Shown here: positions 23,632-34,410 of the stretch, one piece after another
Layout: each line of letters begins with the position of its first letter
How positions within the stretch are numbered: the stretch's first letter is position 1
DNA from: Melampsora larici-populina 98AG31
Lineage: Eukaryota; Basidiomycota; Pucciniomycetes; Pucciniales; Melampsoraceae
Direction of reading: 5' to 3'
Assembly: GCF_000204055.1 (NCBI RefSeq)
Contig: NW_006768781.1
Coordinates: 453,940 to 517,939 of the forward strand
Length of the DNA stretch: 64,000 nt
Made by a program: the position numbers and the translations under genes
Notes under the pieces: model-generated
The model's input: the letters and a program-made list of their open reading frames with translations, nothing else
The model's database searches: none
Told to the model about the DNA's origin: nothing

Positions 23632-25293
23632 ACACACCTTCATCAAATCATATCATATCTTTTGCTTCCTTAATCCGATTTCTCATTTTCTTTATCATCG
23701 TCACTTTTTCATCAAACTTCATATCATTCATTTTTATTGAGCTTGAGGTTGGCTTTGAAAGGTTTAATCTTCTTCTCATAATCTTTTCAAACTTAGATTT
23801 TCTAAAAACCTCATTATTCATGATCTTCACATTTTTTCATTTTTTTTCATTTTTATAGATCTTGATCAATTATATACTTTAAATCTTCTTTCTTTTTTCT
23901 TATATATCTTGTTTTCTAGATCGATTTCTTTTCTTTTTCTTTTTCTGTTTTTATCTTTGAATTATTGAGGACATTTTGAATGGAAAACAAGGAGAACTGT
24001 TTGATTTAATTTTTTTCGTCTTTCTTTTTGTTTTCTTTTTCTTTCTCAAAGTGTATTTATGGTACGTGTGTGTGTGTAGTATGCCTGCGTGTATTTTGAT
24101 GGATTGATGAATTGATTTGATGAGACTTACTTTAGAATCAATGAAAGTTTGACTTGCTTGATTTTTTGATTACATTAGATTTTCCAATAGGTTTGATACT
24201 TGAATTTATCTTATTAATTGTGTATTTGGTCTTTATGGAATGATATTCTATATATATTGATAATGAACAATTATGAGATGTACTATGTAGAATGAAATGA
24301 AGTTAGAGGCTTGATTGTCTGGAAGAAAAGAAGTTCATGATTACGATTTTATGAGAGTGTCAGACATGAAGATCAAAAGTTTGAAGACGTTGAATTGGAT
24401 CATAGTTGATGTGATTGGATGCATAGTATTAGTATAGTATCAGTAGGACTTCAAGAAAGAATCAAGAAACACAGAAAGATAGCTATAGATTACTTTATGC
24501 TTCAGGATTCAAAAACTATACCACGGCTATGAATGTAGACTCTTGTCATGGATGGTATTGGAATGTTTCTCTTACATCCTAAATTCAATCTACAATCCAT
24601 GGTACAAGAAAAAAGACATACATTATATAAACTCTTTTTATCTAGGCTCAGGAAACAAACACGGTAAAAGAATCTTCTGAATCATTTCACGGCCTTATCA
24701 TAACTGAAGATAAGGATGAAGGTATTAATTACCCTTCAGACATTCATAGAACCCGACTTTTCAAATCTACTGGATCAAAATGAACGGAAAAGCAATTCAT
24801 ATGGATCGCGGTTGTAGAAGCTGAACAGCCCATCACTCAGCATAATTGATGAAAGCACAGGCCCGGATGCGAGAAAAATATTGTCAGTGACATTTCACAA
24901 GGCGAAAAGAGTAAGAATTTTAAAATGTTAAATGCACAATGGTTTCTTCCATAGAGGAAATGACGACAGCCTACGCGTATCTTATAGCTAAGAAAGCATT
25001 TGTAAATTGAAGGTGCTTTTCATAAGTTCAACCAACCAGCTTACGAGTGATTTTCTAGGCTTGAAAGATCAGAGTAGAGAAGCTGATCTGATGATCTTGA
25101 AGCACTATATAAAGACCTTCGATGTTCGGCTTACTGTCATCCATCACCAAACACTTTCCAAACTTCACTCAACGACCTTCTTCACTTTAGCACGAAATCC
25201 ACGCAAAACTTAAGAAATCTTTATTATCACAATAGACTGTACAAGAACTCAAAGCTTTATAAACTTGCTGATTGAAAATTCCTTCAACTCTAG
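23632..25293. other. 1.6-kb intergenic region, nothing recognised
   Basis: Strongly T-rich downstream of the carrier, then a short GT run near 24068, then mixed AT-rich DNA. A small + strand frame at 25007-25213 has no support. The end of this stretch probably contains the 5' UTR, and possibly a first exon, of the next gene. Confidence 0.4.
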
Positions 25294-26171
25294 GAAAAAT
25301 CTTTGGACGTCGCGGATCTAACGCTTCAAATACATCGGTTAACTCGGTAGACTCAGATGAATCATTTCAATGCCGTGGAATTCCAGATGACTTTTACGAT
25401 CCTATGTTTGACTCAGAAGAGGAGATATCTAGAAGAGTCCGTCGTGAAGAGCTAAGACAAAGAGCTGTTTATACTGGTTATGAACACGTTAGTAAAAATG
25501 TTTTACCTCCTCCTCCTAATTATTACGTTCTCCCTCCTCCATTACCAAAGAAAGTCGAAATCCCAGACCAAACAAAAACACCAAACGCTGAAGACGAACA
25601 ATTACCACACTCGGCTCCGGCTCAAACTAGGAGACGCGCTCACACAGTCGGGGAGGAATCACCATCCAAGTCAAAGAGTGCCCCAGCTCGTCGAGTTAAG
25701 TTTAGTGATACTGTAGAATTTTCAACTGATACCCCAAGATCCATCTCTCCCCCAGACGAAGACAATACCCAAAGTGCACCGGCTCACCAAACCCAATTCG
25801 AAGGAACAAATGCTGAAGACAATAACCAAGATGAAAGACCCAGTGACGGAAGTGCTATAAGCGCCCCAGCCCATGTTACCCAATTCGACGACTTGACTGA
25901 TTCTGAAGACCCCGACTCACAAGGTATTTCATCATCAAAACCTTTAAATCTTAGAAGAAAGTTAGCACACCGACACGTTCGTTTTCATGCAGGATTTGAT
26001 TCTAGATTAGCTGATAACTTTCCTCAATTCTCTATTGATCAAAACGAAGAGGTAGAGACGCTCAGCGAAAGGGCTTTATCGACTTCTCGATCTGAGAGCT
26101 CTTTACGGGAACCTAGATTTATGTTTCAAAAACCAAGATTCTTAGAAAAGGGAAAAATGAAGAAAAAATAA
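25294..26171 (+). CDS. Hypothetical protein with four SAPA repeats; 5' end incomplete
   Basis: The product is not recognised. The open frame extends left to 25272, but an in-frame stop sits immediately before it and no ATG lies in the first 40 codons. A splice acceptor CAACTCTAG ends at 25293, so I start the exon at 25294 and expect an upstream exon carrying the ATG. If not, the first in-frame ATG is 25404. The protein is acidic and disordered, with proline-rich PPPPNYYVLPPPLP. Between 25608 and 25900 it carries four imperfect units: SAPAQTRRRAH, SAPARRVKF, SAPAHQTQF and SAPAHVTQF, each followed by an acidic stretch. A later HRHVRFHAGFD resembles the RVKF/TQF part again. The C-terminus is basic (GKMKKK). 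This looks like a short-linear-motif scaffold; the partner is unknown. Confidence 0.55.
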
Positions 26172-26410
26172 AGAAAGAAATGCTTCTGTATGTATATAGT
26201 TTATAATGTTTTCCCTTAAGTTTTTTTTCTTTTTTATGTATGGTCTGAGACCTACAGATAATGTGCTAATGTGAAGTTTGTTTGGAATGAAGTTTGTCTG
26301 ATGAAAACACAAAAAACAGTTTGCCTGTGTCCTTTCCAAGTTTCTGTTGTTGAAATAAAAACAGAGGAACTCAAGAATATAAGACAAATGCCCGTAAGCT
26401 AGGACTTTGA

Positions 26411-26418
26411 ACTAAAAA
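26411..26418. repeat. Left target-site duplication of the MULE (ACTAAAAA)
   Basis: The 8-bp word ACTAAAAA lies directly before the left end GGATCCCAC. The same word directly follows the right end GGATCC at 32264-32271. The perfect match marks the insertion site. Confidence 0.9.
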
Positions 26419-26464
26419 GGATCCCACTATTTAGCGCCCTCGGAACCGTATCCGGCGCCCTCTT
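26419..26464. repeat. Left terminal inverted repeat of the MULE
   Basis: The end starts GGATCCCACTATTTAGCG. It matches the reverse complement of the right end over the first 23 bp with one mismatch, and again at TATCCGGCGCC further in, so the inverted repeat is about 45 bp with several differences. Confidence 0.88.
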
Positions 26465-26952
26465 TCGGGTCGGACACGGGGCTATAAACAAATGAGGAGC
26501 CCCTTTCTAAAAAAAAGGGGCAAAAAGGGGCACCCATTATTTAATTTATTACCTTCTTCCTTTCCGTCCGGCTGGTACATACACGTCCATAACTTCTCAC
26601 ACCTTTTTTCGATGTTTTTATCACGTCGTTCTTCCTCTTTGTCTCGCTTGTACAAATCTCACACCTAGCACCTAGCTAGTTCTGGTCACAAGACCGATGA
26701 CTGTAATTGGCATAAAATTATTATATCATATTGAAAGCATAGCATAGCAGGCATAGGTTGAGCGCATAGGAGCCACTACAAAGAGAGACAAGAACAAGAT
26801 TCCATATGGGGCATACGAGAGAAAGCGAGACAGCCACAACAAAAGAAAAAGAATGACCGAGAGCATCGGTCTACATAAAGCATGACTCACTACCACAAGA
26901 AAGAGAAAGCAAAAAGAGAAAACAACACGTGTCACACAAAGAAACAGACCAA

Positions 26953-29900
26953 CTAACAAACCCACATATCTAACTGCACTCGATACTTTTTAATCCAATC
27001 AGGAATTTCGGTCTCAGTTATTGTAGGTGAGAGGATATCACCGTATATTCCCGGTAATGGAATTGATCCAACCCCACCACCCAAATTTGCAAAATGATCA
27101 CCATCCACAAAGGCCAAAAGGATTGGATTATTCCTGTTGGGTGGAGTACGATACGGGAAAAAGGTGTAACAGTTTGATTCTTTCGGATTTAAGAGAATGA
27201 CAGGGCATTCATACACACTGGCAATGACGTAGCCTGTGTAAGGCATGCGCATCCAGAACTCCTCACCACATCTAGCCTCTTGGGGTTGAAGTCGATGAAG
27301 AAGATCTTCAACGATTTCCACTGCGGCAGGTGAAGCACGTCGAGTCGTCACACGCCGAGACTTCATTCCGGGTGCAGTCGAGATTAGTTGTTCATGGGAC
27401 TCCCGATGAGCCAGCAGTTCTTCGCGTAAGTGGCGACGAACCAATACATAAGAATCTTCCTTATTACATCGCAGGGCATTAGCTATTGCGTAAAAACCAC
27501 AGTTGCCAAAACGGGGTGGATCGTAGATAGTCTTGATGTGTGGAATGACTATACGAGGTAATTGTTTCAATATTCTTCGTTCGCCTGGTTTAACCAGTGT
27601 GCTCTTTTCTAATGCGCGAGCTGAAATTGGCTGAGAAGTGTTAGCAACGAGTGAGGTGGTGGTAGCTGGTGCGGGCTTCTTCGTAAGCCGGTGATTGTGA
27701 TTAAGCGAGGTGCCATTCATCTCATACATTTCAGCTGGCATTGGAAAAACTGCAACTCCATACTTTCGGCTTGATTCCAACGTCTCCTTGACTTGCGGAT
27801 CCCTTCGGTCCAAGTTCAGATCTTCAGCAATCAAACATATCGCCACTTCGGGAATCAGGACTTGTCGAATTAAGGAATCGGGAGTGAGAGGTGCAGCTTG
27901 GTGCAAACCGAGATGATGTGGTGACATTTGATCATTGATGAAGATGTTCTCTAGGGTTCTTACAAACACTTCATACCCTTGATATCCGTAACTATTGGGA
28001 CAAAGCAAAAATTGACTCTATTTAGTCCTATAAGCAAAGGAGCAAGCATGGGTAGGGTACTCACTATCCCGGGAGCTCAACCTCAATGTTAAGCATATTT
28101 GACAGAGTATCAATACTCTTGCTATTACGTTTCTTTTTCATGGCGTAATCCAAGTAAGGCGAAGGTTCAGTTTGGTTGATAATGTTGCTCAATAGATGTG
28201 TATGCTCCTTGATACGGCTGTCGCGCAAATGAAGGATAAGAGTTAGTCAAAGGTACGTCATACATCATACAAAGATTAATGTATGGTACTTACTTGTGCA
28301 AATGATCAAAATCGATGATAGTAGGCCATCCTTTGCTCACTCCGTGTGGAATGGTCTCACATTCTGCCCGATGTAATTCACAATACTCAGCAGTTTGGGT
28401 CCACTGCGCAAAATAACCTGCATGAGCATGAGGTAAGGCACGAGCGAGCAAAACCAAACCAAAAACTCACCGACAAAGACTTGCCCCCGCTGATTGGAAT
28501 TGCCAAGAGAAGAGCCTTCAAATCGGTAAGCTTTTTGGAAGGCGCTTCGGGGAGGGGATCCTTGCAGAATTCACAGAGTCCTTCATCTTGGGCATCTTGA
28601 TCTTGACCATCTAGTCCTTCTGAATCCGAGTCACTGATGTCATCAGCGCCCACTACATCCTCCCTCTCCTGCGCTTCAACCATGTCATAGAAATCATTGA
28701 GCAAAGCTTCTTCCTCAGCTTCGGGTAAAGCTTCTTCCTCAGCTTTGGGTTCGGAATCATCAAGCAAGGCTTCTTCTTTTGTAATTGACTTGTTCAAAAC
28801 CCGTTTTGAACTTGAACCAACACGATTTGTCAAAGTTTGACTTGCTCGAAGAGGACAAGTTGTAATATTGTGACCGGGAGTCAAGCAAAGGCTGCATTTG
28901 CTGACCCGAGGACGTTTCGCAGCCTCATCAAGCTCCAGGTCCGATTTCCATCGCCCATCAGGTGAGGCTAGGCGTTTTGCTTTGGAACCTTTGGCGAAAG
29001 AAGCTCGAGGTCGACCTCGAGTATCCGTTTTGACCTCAGCGTTCATGATTGGGATGATAGAATATTGTCCAGTCTCGAGCAGAATGATTTCGTTATATAG
29101 CTTCCAAAGATAATGTTCATTTAACTGAAGTAATTGATCAAACTTGACACGTGACGCGGCGATAAGTCCTTTGTGAGTATCGGGGGCAATGTCCATTTGT
29201 AGCTTCCACTGGACGTGTATCAAGTCAGGCGACAGATGATCCATTTTTTCTCGCGCTTCAGCTAGATCATGTGAACAAGGGAGCCCCCAGGCCCCTCGAA
29301 AAGTGTTGGTGCATGGTTGTTGAAGGGAGTTGGGCAACAAGTCGTATTGAAGTTTTAGCTTTTTGAGGGCAAAATGAGATACAACGCCGTTTAAGTCTTT
29401 GAAGAAATCTGGAAGGCCTTGAAGCGTCTTGGTCTTTTCAATCCCCACCGAAACCATGATTTCGTTGGTTTGATGGTCCTCAAACCGTTTGAAGGCATTG
29501 AAGCAGGTCAGGAAATTGTTATTGCGACCATCGAGGAATCATTTGGCTCGGAAATGGCTGCCTTCAACACGTGAGGTCGAAGAATTACCGAAGTGGTGAG
29601 TTTTTGAAGTGAATAAGTTGACAAACTTTTCCGTACGACCTAGCCAAGTACTTTCCAAATAACCATAAACATCATGCGCTCGGGCAACCTTGCTGACAGC
29701 CTGAAGGTTAGTATCATAAGACTCCTGTGTAGATGATGAGATAAATGTATTCCAAAGTTTCATGAACTCAGTCCACTCTGGTTCTGAAAACTTGCTCTTG
29801 CAATTTTTTGCCACGTTGATGTTGATGTGCCATACACATAGAATGTGCGTTGACTCGGGAAATACCTGCGCAATAGCGTTGTAGAGCGCAGGTTCAGCAT

Positions 29901-31754
29901 CTGTTGCAAAAGTCTCAGGTGACTTGAAGTCGTTGGATTTGTGCGAATTTTGAAAACAAACTTCTTTAAGTTGGGATAAGGCCCATTCGTATTGATCCTG
30001 TTTTTCGTTGTTCAAAAAACACATTGCGACGGTAAAAGAGCGATGTGTATTTGTCGTCCCGACAATGTGTAATAGGGGGAGGTTGAAACGGTTGGTCTTA
30101 TATGTGCAATCTAAGCTGAGGACCGTTGGGAAACGTCGAGCTAACCGGATTCCAGAGGGACTAGCAAAGAAGAGGTTCAGAAGGGTACCATCGGATGCTG
30201 TTAATGTGCGGTGGGCCCACTGGCTAGCAACGATGAGATCAAATAATCCTTGAATAGGACTGCGACCGTTGAGCCAATTCTCCCTCTGTCAAGATCGAAC
30301 GTTGTGAATATCCCTTAACAAGGGTTGAGATCCTGGTTGAACATCGATGAGAGATCTGATCAACGACGGGCGACAGCCTGCTGATGAAAGCACGTCAATC
30401 GATGAAGAAGTGCCTGAATTGAATCTCCGGTAAATAGCCATATTGTGAGGTTGATCAAAAGGCTCGTGATTGTGATTGAGTTTTTCAGGATTCTTGGTGT
30501 CTTGACATACAATCCATCGGTCAGTGTTGGCTCGGTAATTGAGTGACACCTCGAACAGACAGCCTGTCTTTTTGGATGAAGATGAACGCTTCTGAGCAAC
30601 CGAGGGAACTTTGTGGCCAAGAGAGCACCGGAGATAAAGTCGAATGGTCTGTTGATTGAATGTTTTATGACTCTTGATGGCGACAGCGTATCCTTGATGT
30701 CGGGCCACTGCGTGAAGATACATCATGCCATTTTCCAATTCGATAAATGGTTTTCCGGTTTTAGGTCCTTCAAGCAAACGAACAGGTGTGGCGCCTGTTG
30801 ATAAACATGTCAAAATGAATTGTCAGCTTTCAGAACGAAGAAGGTAAAGTACATGTAAAATGACGTACCAATAGGAGGCCAGTCCGAATCTCTTTCATTG
30901 TTGTCTAACGCAATTTGAATCGTGTCTTGTTCATTGTTGTCCGAGGTCAATTGAATTGGAACGTCAATGTTGGCAGTACCAGGTAAACCCATGATGGGTG
31001 TACCTGTCGGAGTAGAAGCAGGTTGACTAGAGCAAGCAGAGGGAGCGGTACCAGTTGTCGAGTGCGTGTCTTGCGTGTCTTTCTCTTTGATTTTGGAGTG
31101 GAGATGTAAATTCGGAGTAGGTTGAGAATACGAGTGCGCAGAAGGAGGCAGTTGAGAAAACGGGCGATTATGGAAATGAGCCGAAGGATCGAAGTGAACA
31201 GGACGGTGGTGATAGAAAGAATCGGTTTGGAAAGGGTTTCCAGCATGTGCAAACATGCTGGGTGGGGCGCCTATTCCAGGACCGGGGTGACAATACGATG
31301 GAGCAACGTGCGAAGAACCAGATGGAGGTTGGTACGAAGAACCAGAAAACGGTGCAGATGTAGTAGATGGGTAGCCAGGGTACGAAGATCCAGAATGATC
31401 TGTGAAAACGTAAGAACCTGGGTACGAAGATCCGGATAAATAAGGGTGTGATGATACGGGAACAGGTGGTGGATGTGAACCACCACCAGAAGGTTGTTGG
31501 GCTGAAGTTGGGTATGATTGTGGTGGGTACGAGGGGGCAGGAGGTGGATGTTGACCACCTTGAGGGCGAGAAGGGTACAGCAGGCCAGGAGGTGGGTAAA
31601 ACGGTTGAATGTATCCGCTCGGAATTTGACCTTGAGCTGCTTCTGCAGCTGTGTAGGTCACGTGAATCATGTGAGTCGGAGCTGTTGGGGCACCATCATG
31701 ATTGATGTGTACAGCATCGGAAGGTAATGGGGTACGCGGGTTTAGGTGGGCCAT
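26953..31754 (-). pseudogene. MULE transposase with FAR1-like zinc region, zinc knuckle and C-terminal OTU domain; two in-frame TGA
   Basis: Five exons keep one frame: 31754-30869, 30794-28471, 28403-28294, 28217-28065, 27991-26953, about 1503 codons. Order of parts: a Pro/Ser/Tyr-rich N-terminus (about 1-290); a FAR1-like zinc region with YLRCSLGHK, TGCLFEV and NHNHEPF; the DDE catalytic domain with LSLDCTYK, FATDAEPAL and the family motif CVWHININ, ending HFGNSSTSRVEGSH; a zinc knuckle CSLCLTPGHNITTC; an acidic linker; and an OTU-type domain with FGNCGFYAIANAL, WMRMPYTGYVIASVYE and DGDHFANL. Stops TGA interrupt the frame at 30291-30289 (after HNVRS) and 29541-29539 (after SHFRAK), yet the protein similarity continues without a shift on both sides. 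The gene is therefore intact except for point stops, unless the stops are read through. OTU-bearing MULE-related proteins are known from plants, so the fusion type is not unique. Confidence 0.87.
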
Positions 31755-32217
31755 GACTCTGTATCGTTCAATTGTTCGAAGACTTGGATTGTGTGTTCTG
31801 TGATTGATACTGTGATTGATTTGAATGTACGGCGGTGTTAATGGGGTTGGTTGGGTGTGTGAAAGTTGGATGATTAGAGTTGGATGGGGAGTTGTTGGTA
31901 TGTGATGACAAAGAGGAAGAAAGCGGACAAGGGAAAAAAATTGTTGGAGATAGGCCTCCTACCTATCTCAACGTTATCCTCTACGCAATGAGGACCCGAT
32001 GTCCGTGGCTGGTCCGGGCGCAAATTAATTTGGGAGCCCTTTCCTTTTATTTGAATGATCTTTGATGCCCAATCAAAGAATGATAGGGCATCAAATAAGG
32101 AAAAAAGGGCGCATTTGGGAAATTGTGCCCTCTTGGTGCCCCTGAGGTCCGAGGATGCTGTATTTGGCGTGAGAAATGTCGAGTATCGACGGGCCACACG
32201 GGTATGTGTCAAAACCT

Positions 32218-32263
32218 GGGGGGCGCCGGATATCTTCTAAGAGGGCGTTAAATAGTGGGATCC
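32218..32263. repeat. Right terminal inverted repeat of the MULE
   Basis: The end reads TTAAATAGTGGGATCC toward the flank and pairs with the left terminal repeat. It is followed by the second ACTAAAAA copy. Confidence 0.88.
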
Positions 32264-32271
32264 ACTAAAAA
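32264..32271. repeat. Right target-site duplication of the MULE (ACTAAAAA)
   Basis: An exact second copy of the word that precedes the element at 26411-26418. Confidence 0.9.
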
Positions 32272-34410
32272 GTGCACCATGAGTCAAATTTTGATTGACC
32301 AGAGGAGTAAAGTAAGTAGAATGCCCCTTTGAGGTCAATGTTTAATGTGCCTATGTGAAAACGACAGTTGCTCTCCATCCAACTTGTCATCAGTGTACAT
32401 ACTTGGGGAGTGTTTTTTGTCCTTAAAACCTTACTGTGATCTTTCAAGATAATGTTATAATCTCAATTAACTTATTCAAAATAAAAGTGTCAACCAAAAA
32501 TTGGAAGGGGAGGATAGAATTGACTTCTATCTCATGATTTATGATTTCTTCAACACTGTTCAGAATTGAACTGACCAGTTGCGTTCTTTAACACATGTAG
32601 ATGGTGATAACTTCTCCTTAATATCACAATATCCATGTGACTATCCTTTGTTAGATAACTTGCTGTCATTATTACACATTGAGGAAAAAAATTACATGCA
32701 GAGTCATCTATGCTTCATGTAAGTTGAAGGAGGAAACACAAAATAAAAAGATCCAATAGTGACTGGCACCATGCCCATGTGGTGTTTGCTCATTGACGAG
32801 CACACACGAGTCGCCTTTGTGCCACAATGGGAGTTCGTGTGCGCTCGTCGTTGGGCGACTGCCACAAGGACATGGTGTGGAAGCCTTGTCATAGCAAAAA
32901 AAGCCTACCTGGCCTACCATCAGGTGTTTCTTATTGCCTCTCCTTGGAACATACAGGGAAATTTCGCACAGCAAGTCATCAAGTGAAAATTTGTGGCGCC
33001 ATTAAATTGATATCTGACCACTTGACTAAATTCACAGGTCACAGTTAGCTCTCTGGAATGGAGATCTTAGAAGATGGAAGCTCAACACACCCACATTTTA
33101 CACTTGACCCTGTGCACATCCTTTTTGTTTTTGCCTTTACAGTGTCTTCTCTCTTGTTGAGCGTATAAATAATCTGTTTCTTGCTCTTCAAAGTGGTGTG
33201 TTCATGCGGCGCACTTATTGAGCTGGGTGCACCTAAAAGCTACATATCCCAGGAGGAAAATTGTAGGATCAAGCAGGCTCAAAAGTTGACTTCAAGAGAG
33301 TCCATTGACAAGCTTAAAATCAAGACTCTTTGAACCAAGAATGAAGTCATTGAATAGATGTGTAAGAACTAATGTTGATTGTGTGTTTGGAGAGAGTCAA
33401 GGGAGAGCTCAACAGATATTGTGGAGTCAGTCCACTTCCATAGCACTCTCCCGTTTGTCATGAAACCTGAAGTTCAGCTCTCTGTGTCTTACAAGATCTT
33501 GTTGTATTGATAATTTTTTGAAGGGATTACAAATTTACATTTATTTAATATTGTTTGTGTGATTATTTTCTATTAAGATTTGACTCTTATTTAACAGAAA
33601 CAAAACAAAGATAATAATTGTTTGTGATGTCCTGTGCAGCTTCAATGTTTCAATAAGTTTAGGCAAAGTACCATTGGTTTGTTTTCTGAACTTTGAATGT
33701 CCAATATCTCAATACTTTAACAAAGATGGTAAGCCTTTTTTGGGGGCTCTTCCCTTGAATCTTATCAGTGTGAATGAAAGTGTATGTCATTTCATTTGCT
33801 TTCAGAACAGAAAACTCAGTAGAATTGTGGTATCAATCATATCATCACACGTGTTTACATAAACATGATTTGTGCTCAAATTCTCTCTCTTGTCTCTTTC
33901 TAAACCTACAATCCAGAATCAGTATCATCTCTTGCAATCTCTCTTTACATATGTTTTCTCTTACTTTTCAAAATTGAATGAATCCTGATCAGGAGTGCTC
34001 TGGTAATTCTGTCAAAAGATTGTGACATGCTTTCACATTTGGGGCCTCCTGATCATGAAACTCTCATATATCTCCAAGGAGTTTGGATTATGTTGTCCGG
34101 TTTGTGATTAAATAGGAGTAAATGCATCATTGATTATTTGTTGTTTGGAATCATATGAATTTAATAAAGTTGATAACTCTTACCTCTCCTACAACTGTCT
34201 TTGAAGCTGAAGAAGCGGGCTTAGAGGATGTGTATGATCTTGTTAGCAGATAGGTCCACAATATCATCATGTTTCGTCTGCCAATAAGACCGCAAGACGT
34301 TTTTGCATATCCCTGTGAAAATCATGAAGCATAATTCGAAGGAAGAAAAGGTTATTGAAGCGAAAAGAGAATCAGTGAAATGCCTGCTTCTGTCTTTCTT
34401 TGATTGTAGA
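32272..34410. other. 2.1-kb region without a recognised gene
   Basis: All six frames are short and lack family motifs. The composition is AT-rich and could be very old repeat sequence. Nothing firm is seen. Confidence 0.35.

Larger units (their letters stand above)
26419..32263 (-). mobile_element. Complete Mutator-like element, 5,845 bp, encoding a transposase-OTU fusion
   Basis: The element is bounded by inverted repeats and an exact 8-bp target duplication (ACTAAAAA at 26411-26418 and 32264-32271). A 9-bp duplication is possible if the left end is read one base shorter. One gene on the reverse strand fills 31754-26953. The transposase family, terminal repeats and target duplication length agree with the Mutator superfamily. 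Near the right end, at about 32061-32098, TTTGATGCCC and GGGCATCAAA form a small hairpin. The near-intact ends suggest a fairly recent insertion, but the gene has two in-frame TGA codons. Confidence 0.9.

Noticed and set aside
25272..25293. Start of the SAPA-repeat protein at 25272
   Set aside because: The codon is TTG with a stop directly before it; a splice acceptor at 25293 explains the open frame better.
30947..31705. Frames on both strands overlapping the MULE N-terminus
   Set aside because: They are shadows of the Pro/Ser/Tyr-rich repeat composition of the transposase N-terminal exon.
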